DNA of 64,000 nt from NCEH01 sp002257205 (GTDB lineage Bacteria > Pseudomonadota > Alphaproteobacteria > Rhizobiales > Xanthobacteraceae). This document shows, piece by piece, positions 26,331-35,847 of the stretch; within the stretch, counting starts at the first letter, position 1; the number at the start of each line of letters is the position of its first letter. The notes under the pieces were generated by a model. It was not told the origin of the DNA. It saw nothing but the letters and a program-made list of their open reading frames with translations, and searched no databases. A program made the translations under genes and the position numbers. Where the stretch lies: NCBI RefSeq assembly GCF_043195105.1, contig NZ_JBAFWO010000001.1; one strand, given 5' to 3'.

Positions 26331-28343
26331 TCAGGGGCCGGCGACGAGGTCCAGCGAGAGCTGGCGCGCCGTGGCAAGGGGGTCGTCGTCCTGGACGAGA
26401 TCCACCAGCTTCACATCGCCCGTGGGGGTCAGCGTGAGGGTGAGCGTTTTCGGCGTCTTGAGGAATTGCACCAGCGCCGCGCCGATGCGCTCGGCATTGG
26501 GAAAGTCGGCGCTGAGGTCGTGCGCCTGCTCCTGCACCGCCGTGATCAATGCGGCGCGCATCTGCTCGATATCGCCATTGGTCAGATCGACATAGGCGCG
26601 CAACGCGAGTTCGGCCGCTCCGAGATTGACGAGCACGAGCTTCACCGGGCCGAGCGCCGCCTGGTCCATGGCGCCGAGGGCAGTGGTGCCGTTTTCAAAG
26701 GCGGTCGGAGGGATATGGGTGAGCCGGGCGTCGAGCGACAGGCTGAAGGCGTCGTCCACCTGTGCGCTCGCGGGGCCGATCACGATCGCCTGCGTGCCCT
26801 GATCATAGCCCATGTCGAGCTTGAAGCTCAGCGACGCGCTGGTCATGCCGGCCGCGACCAGAAGGTTGAACGGGGCTCCGTCGGCTTCCGTGATCGGACC
26901 GGTGATTTCCCGCGCCTGCAGTTTGAAGCGGGTCGGGAGGGCGCCGATGAACTGGTCCCAGGAGACGGCGAAGCGGCCGACGGAAAAAGTGCCGCCCAGC
27001 TCCGGCTGCGGCACCGTGAGATCCGCGAACTCGAACCCGTCCAGGACGTGGAACAGGGCCAACACCGAGTCAGCCGAGGGATCGGTGCCTTCGCTCGCGG
27101 TCTTCGGCGCCAGATCCATCATGGCCACGAGCGAAAGGCCGTTCAATGTGGCGTTGCCGAGGGCGATCACGGAGGCATCCGCGCCATGATTGATGAGGCC
27201 GTCAATCCGCATGCGCTCGAGCTTGCCGGCGGCGTAGCCGGTCATCGTGAGATTGGCGAGTTCCAGCTTGCCGCTGGCTGCGGAAAGGGATGCGTTGCTC
27301 ATGGAGATGCTGGAGAAGCCGACGCCCTTGAGCACATCGGACGTGAGCGCGATCAGCCGCGCCGATTCTTCCGTCGAGAGGGGATGGCCGGGCTGCGACA
27401 GCGCGCTCAGCGCGTCGATCTGGGCAAGGTTGAGCAGGCCTGGATCAAGGGCGACGCCCTCGGCGAGGAGGTTGCTCACCATCAATGTGGCGCCGCCGTC
27501 CTGGGTCAGCGAATAACTGCCCGCGGACGCGCGGCCATAGAGCGGCATATAGCCGGAGGGCGCCGGCTGGCCCTGGGGCTGAGTCTGCGTCAGCGCCAGC
27601 AGCGGCGCGGTGTCGACGGCGGTGATTTCTATCTGCTCCAGCGTACCGACGAAGCCCTGCGAAGCGCTCTGGGATCCGCTCTGCCCGTGCACCCCGATGC
27701 GGTCGAGGCTGACATGCGCGATGCGGCCCTGGCCGATGTTCTCGGCGAGGAAAGCGCCATAATCCACATTGAGGCTCCGCGCGTCGGTTCCGGGCGTCCG
27801 CGGCGTCGCAGCCACGGCGGCGAACTGGACCCGTGCCGTGGCGTGCGGCAGGCGGATGCGATCGGCGCGCATGGCGGCGAAATGCTGGAGCGTGGCGCGC
27901 AGCGTCGCCGCGCTCGTGGCGGCGACCGGCGGCAGGATGAAGGCGGCCGGGCCGGAATAGCCGGCGATCTCAACCAAAGGGGTCTCATAGGTGGTCTCGC
28001 CGTCCGCGCTCCTGGTGTGCACCTGCACGCCGTGCAGCGTCACCGAATCGGCGGTGATACGTGCGCCGGAGGGCGGGGCGAGGCCGTCGGCGGTCAGGCG
28101 GGCGATTTTGACGGTGCTGCTGCCGTCGGCGGCGGTAATGGTGATGTCGGCGACGCTCAAGGCCCGGTTCGGCAAGTCAAACGCGATCTCGCCATGGCTG
28201 GCCTGCGTACCGGAGTCCCGCAGGCTGGCGAAAATCTTCTCAACTTCCCCGCGTGCCTTTTCCTTGCTCCAGACGCTCAATCCGAAATAGCCGCCAACCC
28301 CGAGAACGACCAGCGCCAAGGCGGCCAGGAGGGCCTTTTTCAT
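26331..28343 (-). CDS. Large membrane-anchored periplasmic protein of unknown function
   Basis: I do not recognise a named family. The 670-residue product starts MKKALLAALALVVLGVGGYF, a single anchor or uncleaved signal. The rest is a long periplasmic part rich in alternating polar and hydrophobic beta-like strands, such as SVADITITAADGSSTVKIARL and DVKLVDLVQDDDP at the end, with repeated phrases of the kind LELANLTMTGYAAGKLERM. This look is close to AsmA/YdgA (DUF945)-like proteins that shape the cell envelope. It may bind lipids or assist outer membrane assembly; that is only inferred from architecture. No domain with catalytic residues is evident. A GC-rich antisense frame of similar length exists but lacks such structure. 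Confidence 0.7.
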   Translation of the reverse strand: MKKALLAALALVVLGVGGYFGLSVWSKEKARGEVEKIFASLRDSGTQASHGEIAFDLPNRALSVADITITAADGSSTVKIARLTADGLAPPSGARITADSVTLHGVQVHTRSADGETTYETPLVEIAGYSGPAAFILPPVAATSAATLRATLQHFAAMRADRIRLPHATARVQFAAVAATPRTPGTDARSLNVDYGAFLAENIGQGRIAHVSLDRIGVHGQSGSQSASQGFVGTLEQIEITAVDTAPLLALTQTQPQGQPAPSGYMPLYGRASAGSYSLTQDGGATLMVSNLLAEGVALDPGLLNLAQIDALSALSQPGHPLSTEESARLIALTSDVLKGVGFSSISMSNASLSAASGKLELANLTMTGYAAGKLERMRIDGLINHGADASVIALGNATLNGLSLVAMMDLAPKTASEGTDPSADSVLALFHVLDGFEFADLTVPQPELGGTFSVGRFAVSWDQFIGALPTRFKLQAREITGPITEADGAPFNLLVAAGMTSASLSFKLDMGYDQGTQAIVIGPASAQVDDAFSLSLDARLTHIPPTAFENGTTALGAMDQAALGPVKLVLVNLGAAELALRAYVDLTNGDIEQMRAALITAVQEQAHDLSADFPNAERIGAALVQFLKTPKTLTLTLTPTGDVKLVDLVQDDDPLATARQLSLDLVAGP

Positions 28344-28500
28344 GGGTGCACCCTTTTCAGTCTGCGGTTGCGGCCAGATCGGCGCGGCGACTTCGTGCGC
28401 TGCCGAAAAAGGTAGCGCTTACCCGTGACATCCCTGCTGCCGAGGGCTACCGTGCCGCCGGTTTTGAAACAAGCTATGTTTAAGAAGGGTCGGGAAGGGA

Positions 28501-30783
28501 ATGGCGTCTAACATCTCAGATGATCTGCGCTCGGGAGCTCTGATTTATCATCGCCTGCCCCGGCCCGGAAAACTCGAAATCCAGGCCACCAAGCCCTTGG
28601 GCAACCAGCGCGATCTCGCGCTTGCCTATTCGCCTGGCGTCGCCGCCGCGTGCATGGCCATCAAGGCCGATCCGCTTCAGGCCGCCGAGCTGACCATCCG
28701 CCAGAATCTGGTGGGCGTGGTGTCGAACGGCACCGCCGTGCTCGGGCTCGGCAATATCGGCCCGCTGGCGTCCAAGCCGGTGATGGAAGGCAAGGCGGTT
28801 CTGTTCAAGAAGTTCGCCGGCATCGATGTGTTCGACATCGAAATCGCCGCGAACGAGGTGGACCATATCGTCGAGACCGTGGCGGCCCTGGAGCCGACCT
28901 TCGGCGGCATCAACCTTGAGGACATCAAGGCGCCGGAATGCTTCGAGGTCGAAAAGCGCCTGCGTGAGCGCATGAAGATCCCGGTCTTCCATGACGACCA
29001 GCACGGCACGGCCATCATCGTCGGCGCGGCGGTGCGCAACGCCTTGGAAATCGGCAATCGGAAGATCGAGGATCTCAAGATCGTCGCCTCGGGTGCCGGC
29101 GCGGCCGCGCTCGCCTGCCTCAACCTGCTGGTGACGCTCGGCGCCAAGCGCGAGAACATCTGGGTTTGCGATATCGAGGGCGTGGTCTATGAAGGCCGCG
29201 AGACCCTCATGGATCCCTATAAGGCGATCTATGCGCAGAAGACCGACGCCCGCTCCCTCGGCGAGGTCATCGACGGGGCGCATATCTTCCTCGGCCTGTC
29301 CGCCGGCGGCGTGATGACCCAGGACATGGTCAAGCGCATGGCGGATCGCCCGCTGATCCTCGCGCTTGCCAATCCCAACCCGGAAATCATGCCGGAAGAG
29401 GCGCGCACCGCTCGCCCCGATGCCATGATCTGCACCGGCCGGTCGGACTTCCCGAACCAGGTCAACAACGTCCTGTGCTTCCCCTACATCTTCCGCGGCG
29501 CGCTCGATGTCGGCGCCACCGACATCAACGCGGAAATGAAGATGGCGGCGGTGGAAGCCATCGCGGCGCTCGCCCGCGAGACGCCGTCCGACGTGGTGGC
29601 CCGCGCCTATGGCGGGGAAACCCGCTCGTTCGGGCCGGATTCGATCATTCCCTCGCCGTTCGATCCCCGCCTCATCCTGCGCATTGCGCCGGCGGTGGCG
29701 CGCGCGGCCATGGAAACCGGCATCGCCACCCGGCCGATCACCGACTTCGAGCTTTATGCGGACAAGCTGGATCAGTTCGTGTTCCGCTCCGGCTTCATCA
29801 TGCGCCCGCTGTTCACCCGCGCGAAGCTGGACAAGAAGCGCGTGATCTATGCCGAGGGCGAGGATGAACGCGTGCTGCGCGCCGCGCAGGCGGTGGTGGA
29901 GGAAGGCATCGCCCGGCCGATCCTGGTGGCGCGGCCGAGCGTGCTCGAAACCCGTCTTCAGCGCTTCGGCCTGTCGATCCGTCCGGGCACCGATTTCGAC
30001 CTGATCAATCCCGAGGATGATCCGCGCTATCGCGACTATGTGCGCACCTATGTGGAGATCGCCGGCCGCAAGGGCGTGACTCCCGATGCCGCCCGCACCC
30101 TGGTGCGGACCGACAATACGGTGATCGCCGCGCTCGCCGTGCAGCGGGGCGAGGCGGATGCCATGCTCTGCGGCATCGAGGGCCGCTTCAATCGCCGGCT
30201 GCGCCATGTGCGGGACATCATCGGCCTCGCGCCGGGCGTGCAGGAACTTGCCGCGCTCTCGCTGCTGATCACGCCCAAGGGCAATTTCTTCATCTGCGAC
30301 ACGCAGATCCAGAATGAGCCGACGGCCGCCGATCTCGCGGAAATGACCATTCTCGCCGCCGCCCACGTGCGGCGCTTCGGCCTTGAGCCGCGCATCGCGC
30401 TGCTGTCCCATTCCAATTTCGGTTCGCACGAAACCTCATGCGCCAAGCGCGTGCGCGGTGCGCTGCAACTGATCCTGCAACGGGACCCCTCGCTGGAAGT
30501 GGATGGCGAGATGCAGGCCGATGCGGCGCTGCTGGAGGATGTGCGCGAGCACGTGTTCCCCGGTTCGCGCCTCTCGGGCGCCGCCAACGTGCTGGTGATG
30601 CCCGATCTCGACGCAGCCGATATCGCCTACAACATGATCAAGGTGCTGGGCGATGCGCTGCCCGTGGGGCCGATCCTGATGGGCACCGCCAAGCCGGCGC
30701 ACATCCTCGGCCCGTCGGTGACGGCCCGCGGCATCGTCAACATGACCGCCGTGGCGGTGGTGGAAGCCCAGGGCGCGCTGTGA
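28501..30783 (+). CDS. maeB: NADP-dependent malic enzyme with phosphotransacetylase-like domain (MaeB)
   Basis: This cytoplasmic enzyme decarboxylates malate to pyruvate with NADP, feeding acetyl-CoA and NADPH supply. The first 430 residues form the malic enzyme: LALAYSPGVAAACMAI, the metal-site region FHDDQHGTAIIVGAAVRNAL, and the nucleotide turn VASGAGAAALACLNLL. The remaining 330 residues are related to phosphate acetyltransferase (RVIYAEGEDERVLRAA, and near the end LVMPDLDAADIAYNMIK). In known MaeB proteins this part is regulatory, binding acetyl-CoA. The ATG follows GGGAAGGG. The total of 760 residues is the normal length for the fusion. A strong terminator follows. Confidence 0.95.
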   Translation: MASNISDDLRSGALIYHRLPRPGKLEIQATKPLGNQRDLALAYSPGVAAACMAIKADPLQAAELTIRQNLVGVVSNGTAVLGLGNIGPLASKPVMEGKAVLFKKFAGIDVFDIEIAANEVDHIVETVAALEPTFGGINLEDIKAPECFEVEKRLRERMKIPVFHDDQHGTAIIVGAAVRNALEIGNRKIEDLKIVASGAGAAALACLNLLVTLGAKRENIWVCDIEGVVYEGRETLMDPYKAIYAQKTDARSLGEVIDGAHIFLGLSAGGVMTQDMVKRMADRPLILALANPNPEIMPEEARTARPDAMICTGRSDFPNQVNNVLCFPYIFRGALDVGATDINAEMKMAAVEAIAALARETPSDVVARAYGGETRSFGPDSIIPSPFDPRLILRIAPAVARAAMETGIATRPITDFELYADKLDQFVFRSGFIMRPLFTRAKLDKKRVIYAEGEDERVLRAAQAVVEEGIARPILVARPSVLETRLQRFGLSIRPGTDFDLINPEDDPRYRDYVRTYVEIAGRKGVTPDAARTLVRTDNTVIAALAVQRGEADAMLCGIEGRFNRRLRHVRDIIGLAPGVQELAALSLLITPKGNFFICDTQIQNEPTAADLAEMTILAAAHVRRFGLEPRIALLSHSNFGSHETSCAKRVRGALQLILQRDPSLEVDGEMQADAALLEDVREHVFPGSRLSGAANVLVMPDLDAADIAYNMIKVLGDALPVGPILMGTAKPAHILGPSVTARGIVNMTAVAVVEAQGAL

Positions 30784-30915
30784 TGCTGGCGGCCTCGGTG
30801 TTCAGCCGAGGCCGCGGCATCGTTCGCGCGCAAGAGGCACGCTCGAAAGCGTGAAGGCCGCAAGGGCCGACCGACTGGGGGATGCGTGCGGATCGGATCG
30901 CTCTGCGAGTGGCGG

Positions 30916-30954
30916 AAAAGCAAACGGCCCGGCATTGCCGGGCCGTTTGCTTTT
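30916..30954. terminator. Strong bidirectional terminator between maeB and the autotransporter gene
   Basis: An 18-base-pair perfect stem (AAAAGCAAACGGCCCGGC and its complement) has a three-base loop and ends in TTTT on both strands, so it can serve both convergent genes. Confidence 0.92.
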
Positions 30955-30969
30955 CAACGATGACGGGCT

Positions 30970-30997
30970 CGTATGGTCACCGTGTTTGTATGGTCAC
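30970..30997. repeat. Direct repeat GTATGGTCACC, two copies
   Basis: The 11-base unit occurs twice, 17 bases apart, just beyond the autotransporter stop codon. It may be a relic of slippage; no function is implied. Confidence 0.6.
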
Positions 30998-31010
30998 CAA
31001 GTTTGGGAGC

Positions 31011-34000
31011 TCACCATGTGTAGCGCAATCCGAGCGAGACGGCCTGGGCGGTCACATTGTCGCTGAGCTGGAGCTCGTATTGCGCAGACACCCGCAGATT
31101 GTCGTTCTGCTGGGCGGACAGACCGGCCGCAAGGACACCGATATTGTGCCCGATCCCCGTGCCCGTCACTGTGAACGGGGCGGCCGGAGCGCCGATGAGA
31201 CCGGCTGTCGTCGCCACGTCGGTGTCGCCGAAATTGTAATAATAGCGCGCGCTGAGCTCGGGGCTGAGGGTGAAGGTCCCGGCATTGTACAGCGTGGAGA
31301 GCCGAGCGCCGACCGACGGCATGATGAGATCGAGGGTCTGCGATCCCACAATCAACCCGGCTGAGCCGGCGGTGGTTTCTGTGAAGGCACCGCGCGTGAG
31401 GTGATACCAGTCGAAGCCCAAGCTGGGCTCGAAGGAGCCGGTGCCGAAAGCATAGACCCCGCCCGCCTTCGCCGAGAGTGATACATCATTGCCGTCCGAC
31501 GAGCCGGTCGCCAGCCGCGAAAGGGTGCCGAAGGCGAGCAACCGGTTGGTGGAATAGTCCGCATAGGCATAGGCGAGCGTTGCGTCGAGGAAGAGATTGC
31601 CCTGCTGCAGCGAGCCATAGGCGGAAATCTGGTAGGTGTCGGCGCTGGCGTCGCCCGAATTGACGCCCTCGGTGCTGAAATTGCCATAGGCGAAGCTGAC
31701 GCCGGCAAGTCCGGTGTCAAAGCTCTTATCGACGCCGATCAGCACGCCGACACCGGTCATGTCATAGCTGCCCGCGCCCGCGACATTGGCCGGGCCACCC
31801 AGCACCCGCGCCCATGCCGACACGCCGTTCGGTTCGCGATCTCCTCCGCCCGCTGTGCCACTTCCCGTCTGGTTCATCGCATATGAGGCGTCCGCCAGGG
31901 CACCGCCAAGGCCTGAATTGTCGGCGCCGACGGAGAATGCGCTTGTGCCGGCGGCTACGGTGCCGATGTCGCGTCCGGCCCTGCGGGCGGACATGCGATC
32001 CTCCAATGCGCGGGTGAACTGGCCGCGTTGGATGGCGCTCGACGTGAGAAGATTGCCGATGGAGACGCCCGACAGCTGATCCAGGGCATTGGCACCGGCG
32101 GCATTGGTGCCCGAGGTATCCAGGCCGTAAAAGACGTTGTCGAGGTCACCCTGGCTGACGGAAAGATAAGAGGCGTTGAGATGGGCGGCCACCGCGCGCT
32201 GGTTGGCGCTTACGGCCGGCGCGGCGAAGTTACGGGCGAAGGTGACCGCGACCGTGCCAGCCCCATAGTGCAGCGTTTCGGAGAGGAAGGGCGAGAGGTC
32301 GACGACCTCGTCATAGGCACCCGCCACTGTGCCGGTGGAGGTCGCAAAGGCGAGCGTCTGGGTGGTGAGCTTGTCGGTGGGATCGGTGACGATGCTGATG
32401 GCGCCATCCATGGTGAAATTGCCGGTCACCACGAGCTGGTCGCCACGACTCGCATCCACTTCCAGGCTGTAGATGCTGCTGTCGGTCAGGGTCAGGTCGC
32501 CGTCGATGGTGAGGGTACCGATGGAATTGCCCGGCGCGATGAGGCCTGCGGCAAGGATACCGCCGCCCTCGTTCTTCCGGCCGGTGATGATGGTGCCCGA
32601 ACCACCCAGCACGGTGCCGCTTTGGGTCTCTATCCGATAGCTGATGTAAGGATTGGTGGTATTGACCTTCAGCGTCCCGCCGGCGAGTGAGGTGAGCTGA
32701 CGCCCCACACCCTTCACGGCCTCGGTCATGCCGTCGGCAGAGGTGGCCATGGTCGAGCGGATATCCAGCACGCCGGCCCCGGTCTTGGTGAGGTTGCCGT
32801 CGCCGGAGAGCGTGTTGCCCGTAAGGGTCAGGGTCACATTGCGATCGGCGTCAAATGTGCCGCCGGCACCGGTGATGGTTACATTGCGCTGCATCGCGAA
32901 GCTATCGCTCGCGGAGATCGCGCCACCGCGCAAGGTCAGCAGTCCGGACCGGGCGCCGAGATTGGCGTCGGAGGAGACGCGCACGGTGCCCGCGTCGATA
33001 CGCGTGCCGCCAGCATAGGTATTGGCACCGGCCAGGGTGAGGGTCGCTTCGCCCTGCTTGATGATCGATCCTGCACCGCCGATGGTGCCGGCAAAGGTGC
33101 GCGGACGCAGTTCAATATTTGCCACATAGGGCAGGGCGATGGTAACGGGCGCGCCGTATTCCAGCCAGTCCGTGTTCTGGGCGTACTGGGCAATCATTTC
33201 GTGGGCTTTTGTCGTGGGATGAAACTGATCCCAAAACAGATAGTCTCCGACGTTCGCAGCCGAGCATGCGCCTGCATATGCTCCGGTGTCCGCATCAATG
33301 CAATTGTCTTTGGAGTTCTTAAAGCCATAGGCGGTCGGGTTGACCTGGACTTCCGCAAGAAAAGCTGCCGCATCCACAACGACTATGCGCGCGCTATTGT
33401 GGTTCGCCTGCGAAAATTCGTCGCCGAGTTTGTAGAGTTCAGATTTCAGGCTTCGATTTGTGTCCTTGACCGCATCGCTTAATTCCCGCCGGACGTTTGC
33501 TTCCAAGGACGAAAGTTTAGGCGTCGTGCTGACGTCAGCAACCGTCCACACGTAATATGTGGCTCCACTTTGAGCGATATCTTTGCGGTCATCCATACTT
33601 TTCTGGATACTGCGCAATGCCACCGGAACGTTCTTTAAAATCGCGTTCTTTTCGGTGTTGAGATCATCTTTGTATCCAATTAAATTTTGAAAGCTTCCGT
33701 CTTCAATATATTGTCTGAAATTATTTCCTCCAATCGTAAGCGTAATCAGAGGCTTGGATCCGTAATCCGTTGCGGGATTATTGGGAGAAAAATAAAACGT
33801 TGTGTTTCCGAATAGTCCGAGGCCTCTTGAGACAACAAGTTTTCCACCAGCTTTGTCTTTAAAATTAGTTACTTGTTCTTCAAGATGGCGAATTATAACC
33901 AGGCGCTTATCATAATAATTGCCGGTTACCGCTCCGCCCCAGGCCAGATTTCGATCTTTGTTGTATTGAATATTATTCAATTTTGACAAATATTCGACCC

Positions 34001-34199
34001 ATACTTCGCCATTAGAGAAATGGTTATTGTAGTAAAGGGGTCCTTTTGGATAGGGTGAAACCAATAGACCGCCGGTCCGCCCCACGTCGGTCAGGCTATC
34101 ACCCAGGCTCCAAAGGCTGGTGTATTTCGGCGGCGCGGTTTGCGCGAGGGCTGTGCTGGAAAGCAAGGCAAGCGAAACGGCCGCAAGAAATGAGCGCAT
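31011..34199 (-). CDS. Autotransporter with N-terminal GDSL esterase/lipase domain
   Basis: This 1062-residue surface protein has a signal peptide (MRSFLAAVSLALLSSTALA|Q), then a GDSL hydrolase: nucleophile Ser35 in SLGDSLTDVGR, the block III asparagine in TIGGNNF, and the catalytic pair Asp324 and His327 in DQFHP. A passenger of beta-helix type follows, with autotransporter-associated repeats such as GEATLTLAGANTYAGGT, and the last 280 or so residues form the outer-membrane barrel ending in LRYTW. It is likely an outer-membrane esterase acting on lipids or acylated sugars (family knowledge). The start has GGGGGGG just upstream. The esterase half is much richer in AT than the barrel half. Confidence 0.92.
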   Translation of the reverse strand: MRSFLAAVSLALLSSTALAQTAPPKYTSLWSLGDSLTDVGRTGGLLVSPYPKGPLYYNNHFSNGEVWVEYLSKLNNIQYNKDRNLAWGGAVTGNYYDKRLVIIRHLEEQVTNFKDKAGGKLVVSRGLGLFGNTTFYFSPNNPATDYGSKPLITLTIGGNNFRQYIEDGSFQNLIGYKDDLNTEKNAILKNVPVALRSIQKSMDDRKDIAQSGATYYVWTVADVSTTPKLSSLEANVRRELSDAVKDTNRSLKSELYKLGDEFSQANHNSARIVVVDAAAFLAEVQVNPTAYGFKNSKDNCIDADTGAYAGACSAANVGDYLFWDQFHPTTKAHEMIAQYAQNTDWLEYGAPVTIALPYVANIELRPRTFAGTIGGAGSIIKQGEATLTLAGANTYAGGTRIDAGTVRVSSDANLGARSGLLTLRGGAISASDSFAMQRNVTITGAGGTFDADRNVTLTLTGNTLSGDGNLTKTGAGVLDIRSTMATSADGMTEAVKGVGRQLTSLAGGTLKVNTTNPYISYRIETQSGTVLGGSGTIITGRKNEGGGILAAGLIAPGNSIGTLTIDGDLTLTDSSIYSLEVDASRGDQLVVTGNFTMDGAISIVTDPTDKLTTQTLAFATSTGTVAGAYDEVVDLSPFLSETLHYGAGTVAVTFARNFAAPAVSANQRAVAAHLNASYLSVSQGDLDNVFYGLDTSGTNAAGANALDQLSGVSIGNLLTSSAIQRGQFTRALEDRMSARRAGRDIGTVAAGTSAFSVGADNSGLGGALADASYAMNQTGSGTAGGGDREPNGVSAWARVLGGPANVAGAGSYDMTGVGVLIGVDKSFDTGLAGVSFAYGNFSTEGVNSGDASADTYQISAYGSLQQGNLFLDATLAYAYADYSTNRLLAFGTLSRLATGSSDGNDVSLSAKAGGVYAFGTGSFEPSLGFDWYHLTRGAFTETTAGSAGLIVGSQTLDLIMPSVGARLSTLYNAGTFTLSPELSARYYYNFGDTDVATTAGLIGAPAAPFTVTGTGIGHNIGVLAAGLSAQQNDNLRVSAQYELQLSDNVTAQAVSLGLRYTW

Positions 34200-34472
34200 G
34201 GACCCCCCCAAGAAAATAGAATCCTGCCCGGCCGGTGGCCGGGGCTGAATGAAACAATGTCTAGGTTTGCAGAGGCGCTTGCGTTCTGAATTTGGTCGGT
34301 AGGCTGTGCGCGGGCTCCAAAATCTGAACACTATAACATCAGTGTGAGCCCGTTTCCCGGCTATAGTGCCGGTATACCTCCTTAGGTAAAGGGAGATAAT
34401 GACAGTCGTGTGAATTTATTCGAAAGTGAGGCGTGACTATCGCAATAGTGGAAAGATCAGGAAAGAATAGGT
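34200..34472. other. Intergenic region upstream of the autotransporter gene
   Basis: This 273-base gap must contain the autotransporter promoter. TATAGT on the minus strand at about 34332-34337 is a possible -10 box, but no matching -35 box is seen. No hairpin with a T-run is evident for the cell wall hydrolase gene, although that gene ends, rather than starts, on this side. Confidence 0.3.
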
Positions 34473-35780
34473 TCAGCCGTCCCAGCGGCGCGGGCGATAG
34501 AAGGTGTGCACGCCAATCCGGTCCAGCTTGCGCATTTCGCGCACCCAACTCGGCCGCACCCAATAGGCGTGATAGTGGGTCGCTCGGCCGACGCTTGAAA
34601 GCCAGAGCTTGCCGTCCAGCATGTCGGAGGCGATCTGCTTGGCCTGCACCCACATGTCGGGCTCGCGGATCACGTCCTTCACATCGTCGCAGGCGAAGGT
34701 GAACTGGCAGGCGAGATGGCGGTGGGCGTTCTGATAGACAGTCTTACAGACGTCGTTGGGATAATAGCCCGAGAACACCCGGTTCATCACCACCTGGGCG
34801 ACCGCGATCTGCCCGCGCTTGGGTTCGCCCCGGCTCTCGAAATAGATGGCTTCGGCCAGGCACTTTTCCGCCCGTGCGCGGGCCGGGCCGGCGAGGGCGA
34901 GGCGGGTCGCCGGGCTGGCGTCGCCGCTCATGAGGCCGCTGGCCTCTTCTTCTTCCTGCGGGGGAACCGGCGGCATCGGCGGCAGGGCCGAAGCGCTCGG
35001 CGGCAGCGCAGCATATTCGAAGGGAAGCGGGGGAAAGAGCGCGCCGCTCTGCCCGAACACTACCCGGATGTCGTGCACGATCGGCGTGTCCTGGGATGTC
35101 CGCATGCCTTGCGCCGTGCCCTCGCTGGCATCGAGCGAGAGGCCGGCTGCATCGGGGGCTTCCAGCTCGGCGTCGTCCTGTGCGCTGCCGGGCGGCGGCG
35201 GTTCGCCGAAGATCAGCGCCTGCGGCGGCTCGCTGGTGGTGTCGAACGCGCTCATGTCGGGGCCGAAGGTGGAGGGGACGTCCTCTTCGGCGGCGATGCT
35301 TTCCTCGTCCATCCCCGGCAAGGTCAGCACCTGGTCGAGCGCGAGTTCGAGATAGGCGCCGTCGGCATTGGGCGAGGGGCCGAACACCGCTGGGGCCTCC
35401 GCGTCCTGGTCCCGCTCCGAGAGCAGGACAGCGGGATCGCTGGGCGGAAGCGCGCCGCCCAGCACCAGCGGCGGGGGATAGGCATAGGTGCTGTCGGCAT
35501 TCGCGGGGACCGAGGCGGTGGAGGCTGCCGCGACCCGCACGCTCGCCTGCGGGGTGGCCGGGTCCGGCGCGGAGGGGGCGAGCAGGGGTTCCCATTCCAG
35601 CGTCGCAACGCGCAGCGCCCGCACCGGCGCGGAGAGCAGGCCGCCCTGGGCGCGCTCGGCCGCCGCGCGGGACAGGAAGATGTCGGACGGCAGCATCTGC
35701 GGGCGCGCGGCCGTTGCGACAAGGCATCCGGCCAGAGCCAGAATGCACGCCGGCAGGCGCACGCCGAAATACCGAACCAT
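34473..35780 (-). CDS. Secreted cell wall hydrolase, SleB family (Hydrolase_2)
   Basis: This 435-residue protein starts with a signal sequence or anchor (MVRYFGVRLPACILALAGCL). A long acidic and proline-rich spacer of about 270 residues follows, with no clear domain. The C-terminal 130 residues form the SleB/CwlJ hydrolase fold: CLAEAIYFESRGEPKRGQIA with the catalytic glutamate in the AEAIYFE segment, then VAQVVMNRVFSG, ACQFTFACD and ATHYHAYWVRPSW. Such proteins cleave peptidoglycan glycan strands; in non-spore-formers they remodel the wall. The spacer may reach through the periplasm. It lies between the autotransporter gene and meaB on one strand. Confidence 0.88.
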   Translation of the reverse strand: MVRYFGVRLPACILALAGCLVATAARPQMLPSDIFLSRAAAERAQGGLLSAPVRALRVATLEWEPLLAPSAPDPATPQASVRVAAASTASVPANADSTYAYPPPLVLGGALPPSDPAVLLSERDQDAEAPAVFGPSPNADGAYLELALDQVLTLPGMDEESIAAEEDVPSTFGPDMSAFDTTSEPPQALIFGEPPPPGSAQDDAELEAPDAAGLSLDASEGTAQGMRTSQDTPIVHDIRVVFGQSGALFPPLPFEYAALPPSASALPPMPPVPPQEEEEASGLMSGDASPATRLALAGPARARAEKCLAEAIYFESRGEPKRGQIAVAQVVMNRVFSGYYPNDVCKTVYQNAHRHLACQFTFACDDVKDVIREPDMWVQAKQIASDMLDGKLWLSSVGRATHYHAYWVRPSWVREMRKLDRIGVHTFYRPRRWDG

Positions 35781-35847
35781 GGGATTGCCCTCACAGGAAG
35801 TCAGCGAACGAACGCCGACGCCTGGAGAGAAAAATCACTTATCAACC

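Noticed and set aside
26130..28415. 761-codon plus-strand frame opposite the unknown envelope protein gene
   Set aside because: Although the minus-strand protein is itself unnamed, it has a signal anchor, beta-strand periodicity and balanced composition; the plus frame is Arg/His/Gly-rich and overlaps the end of aspS.
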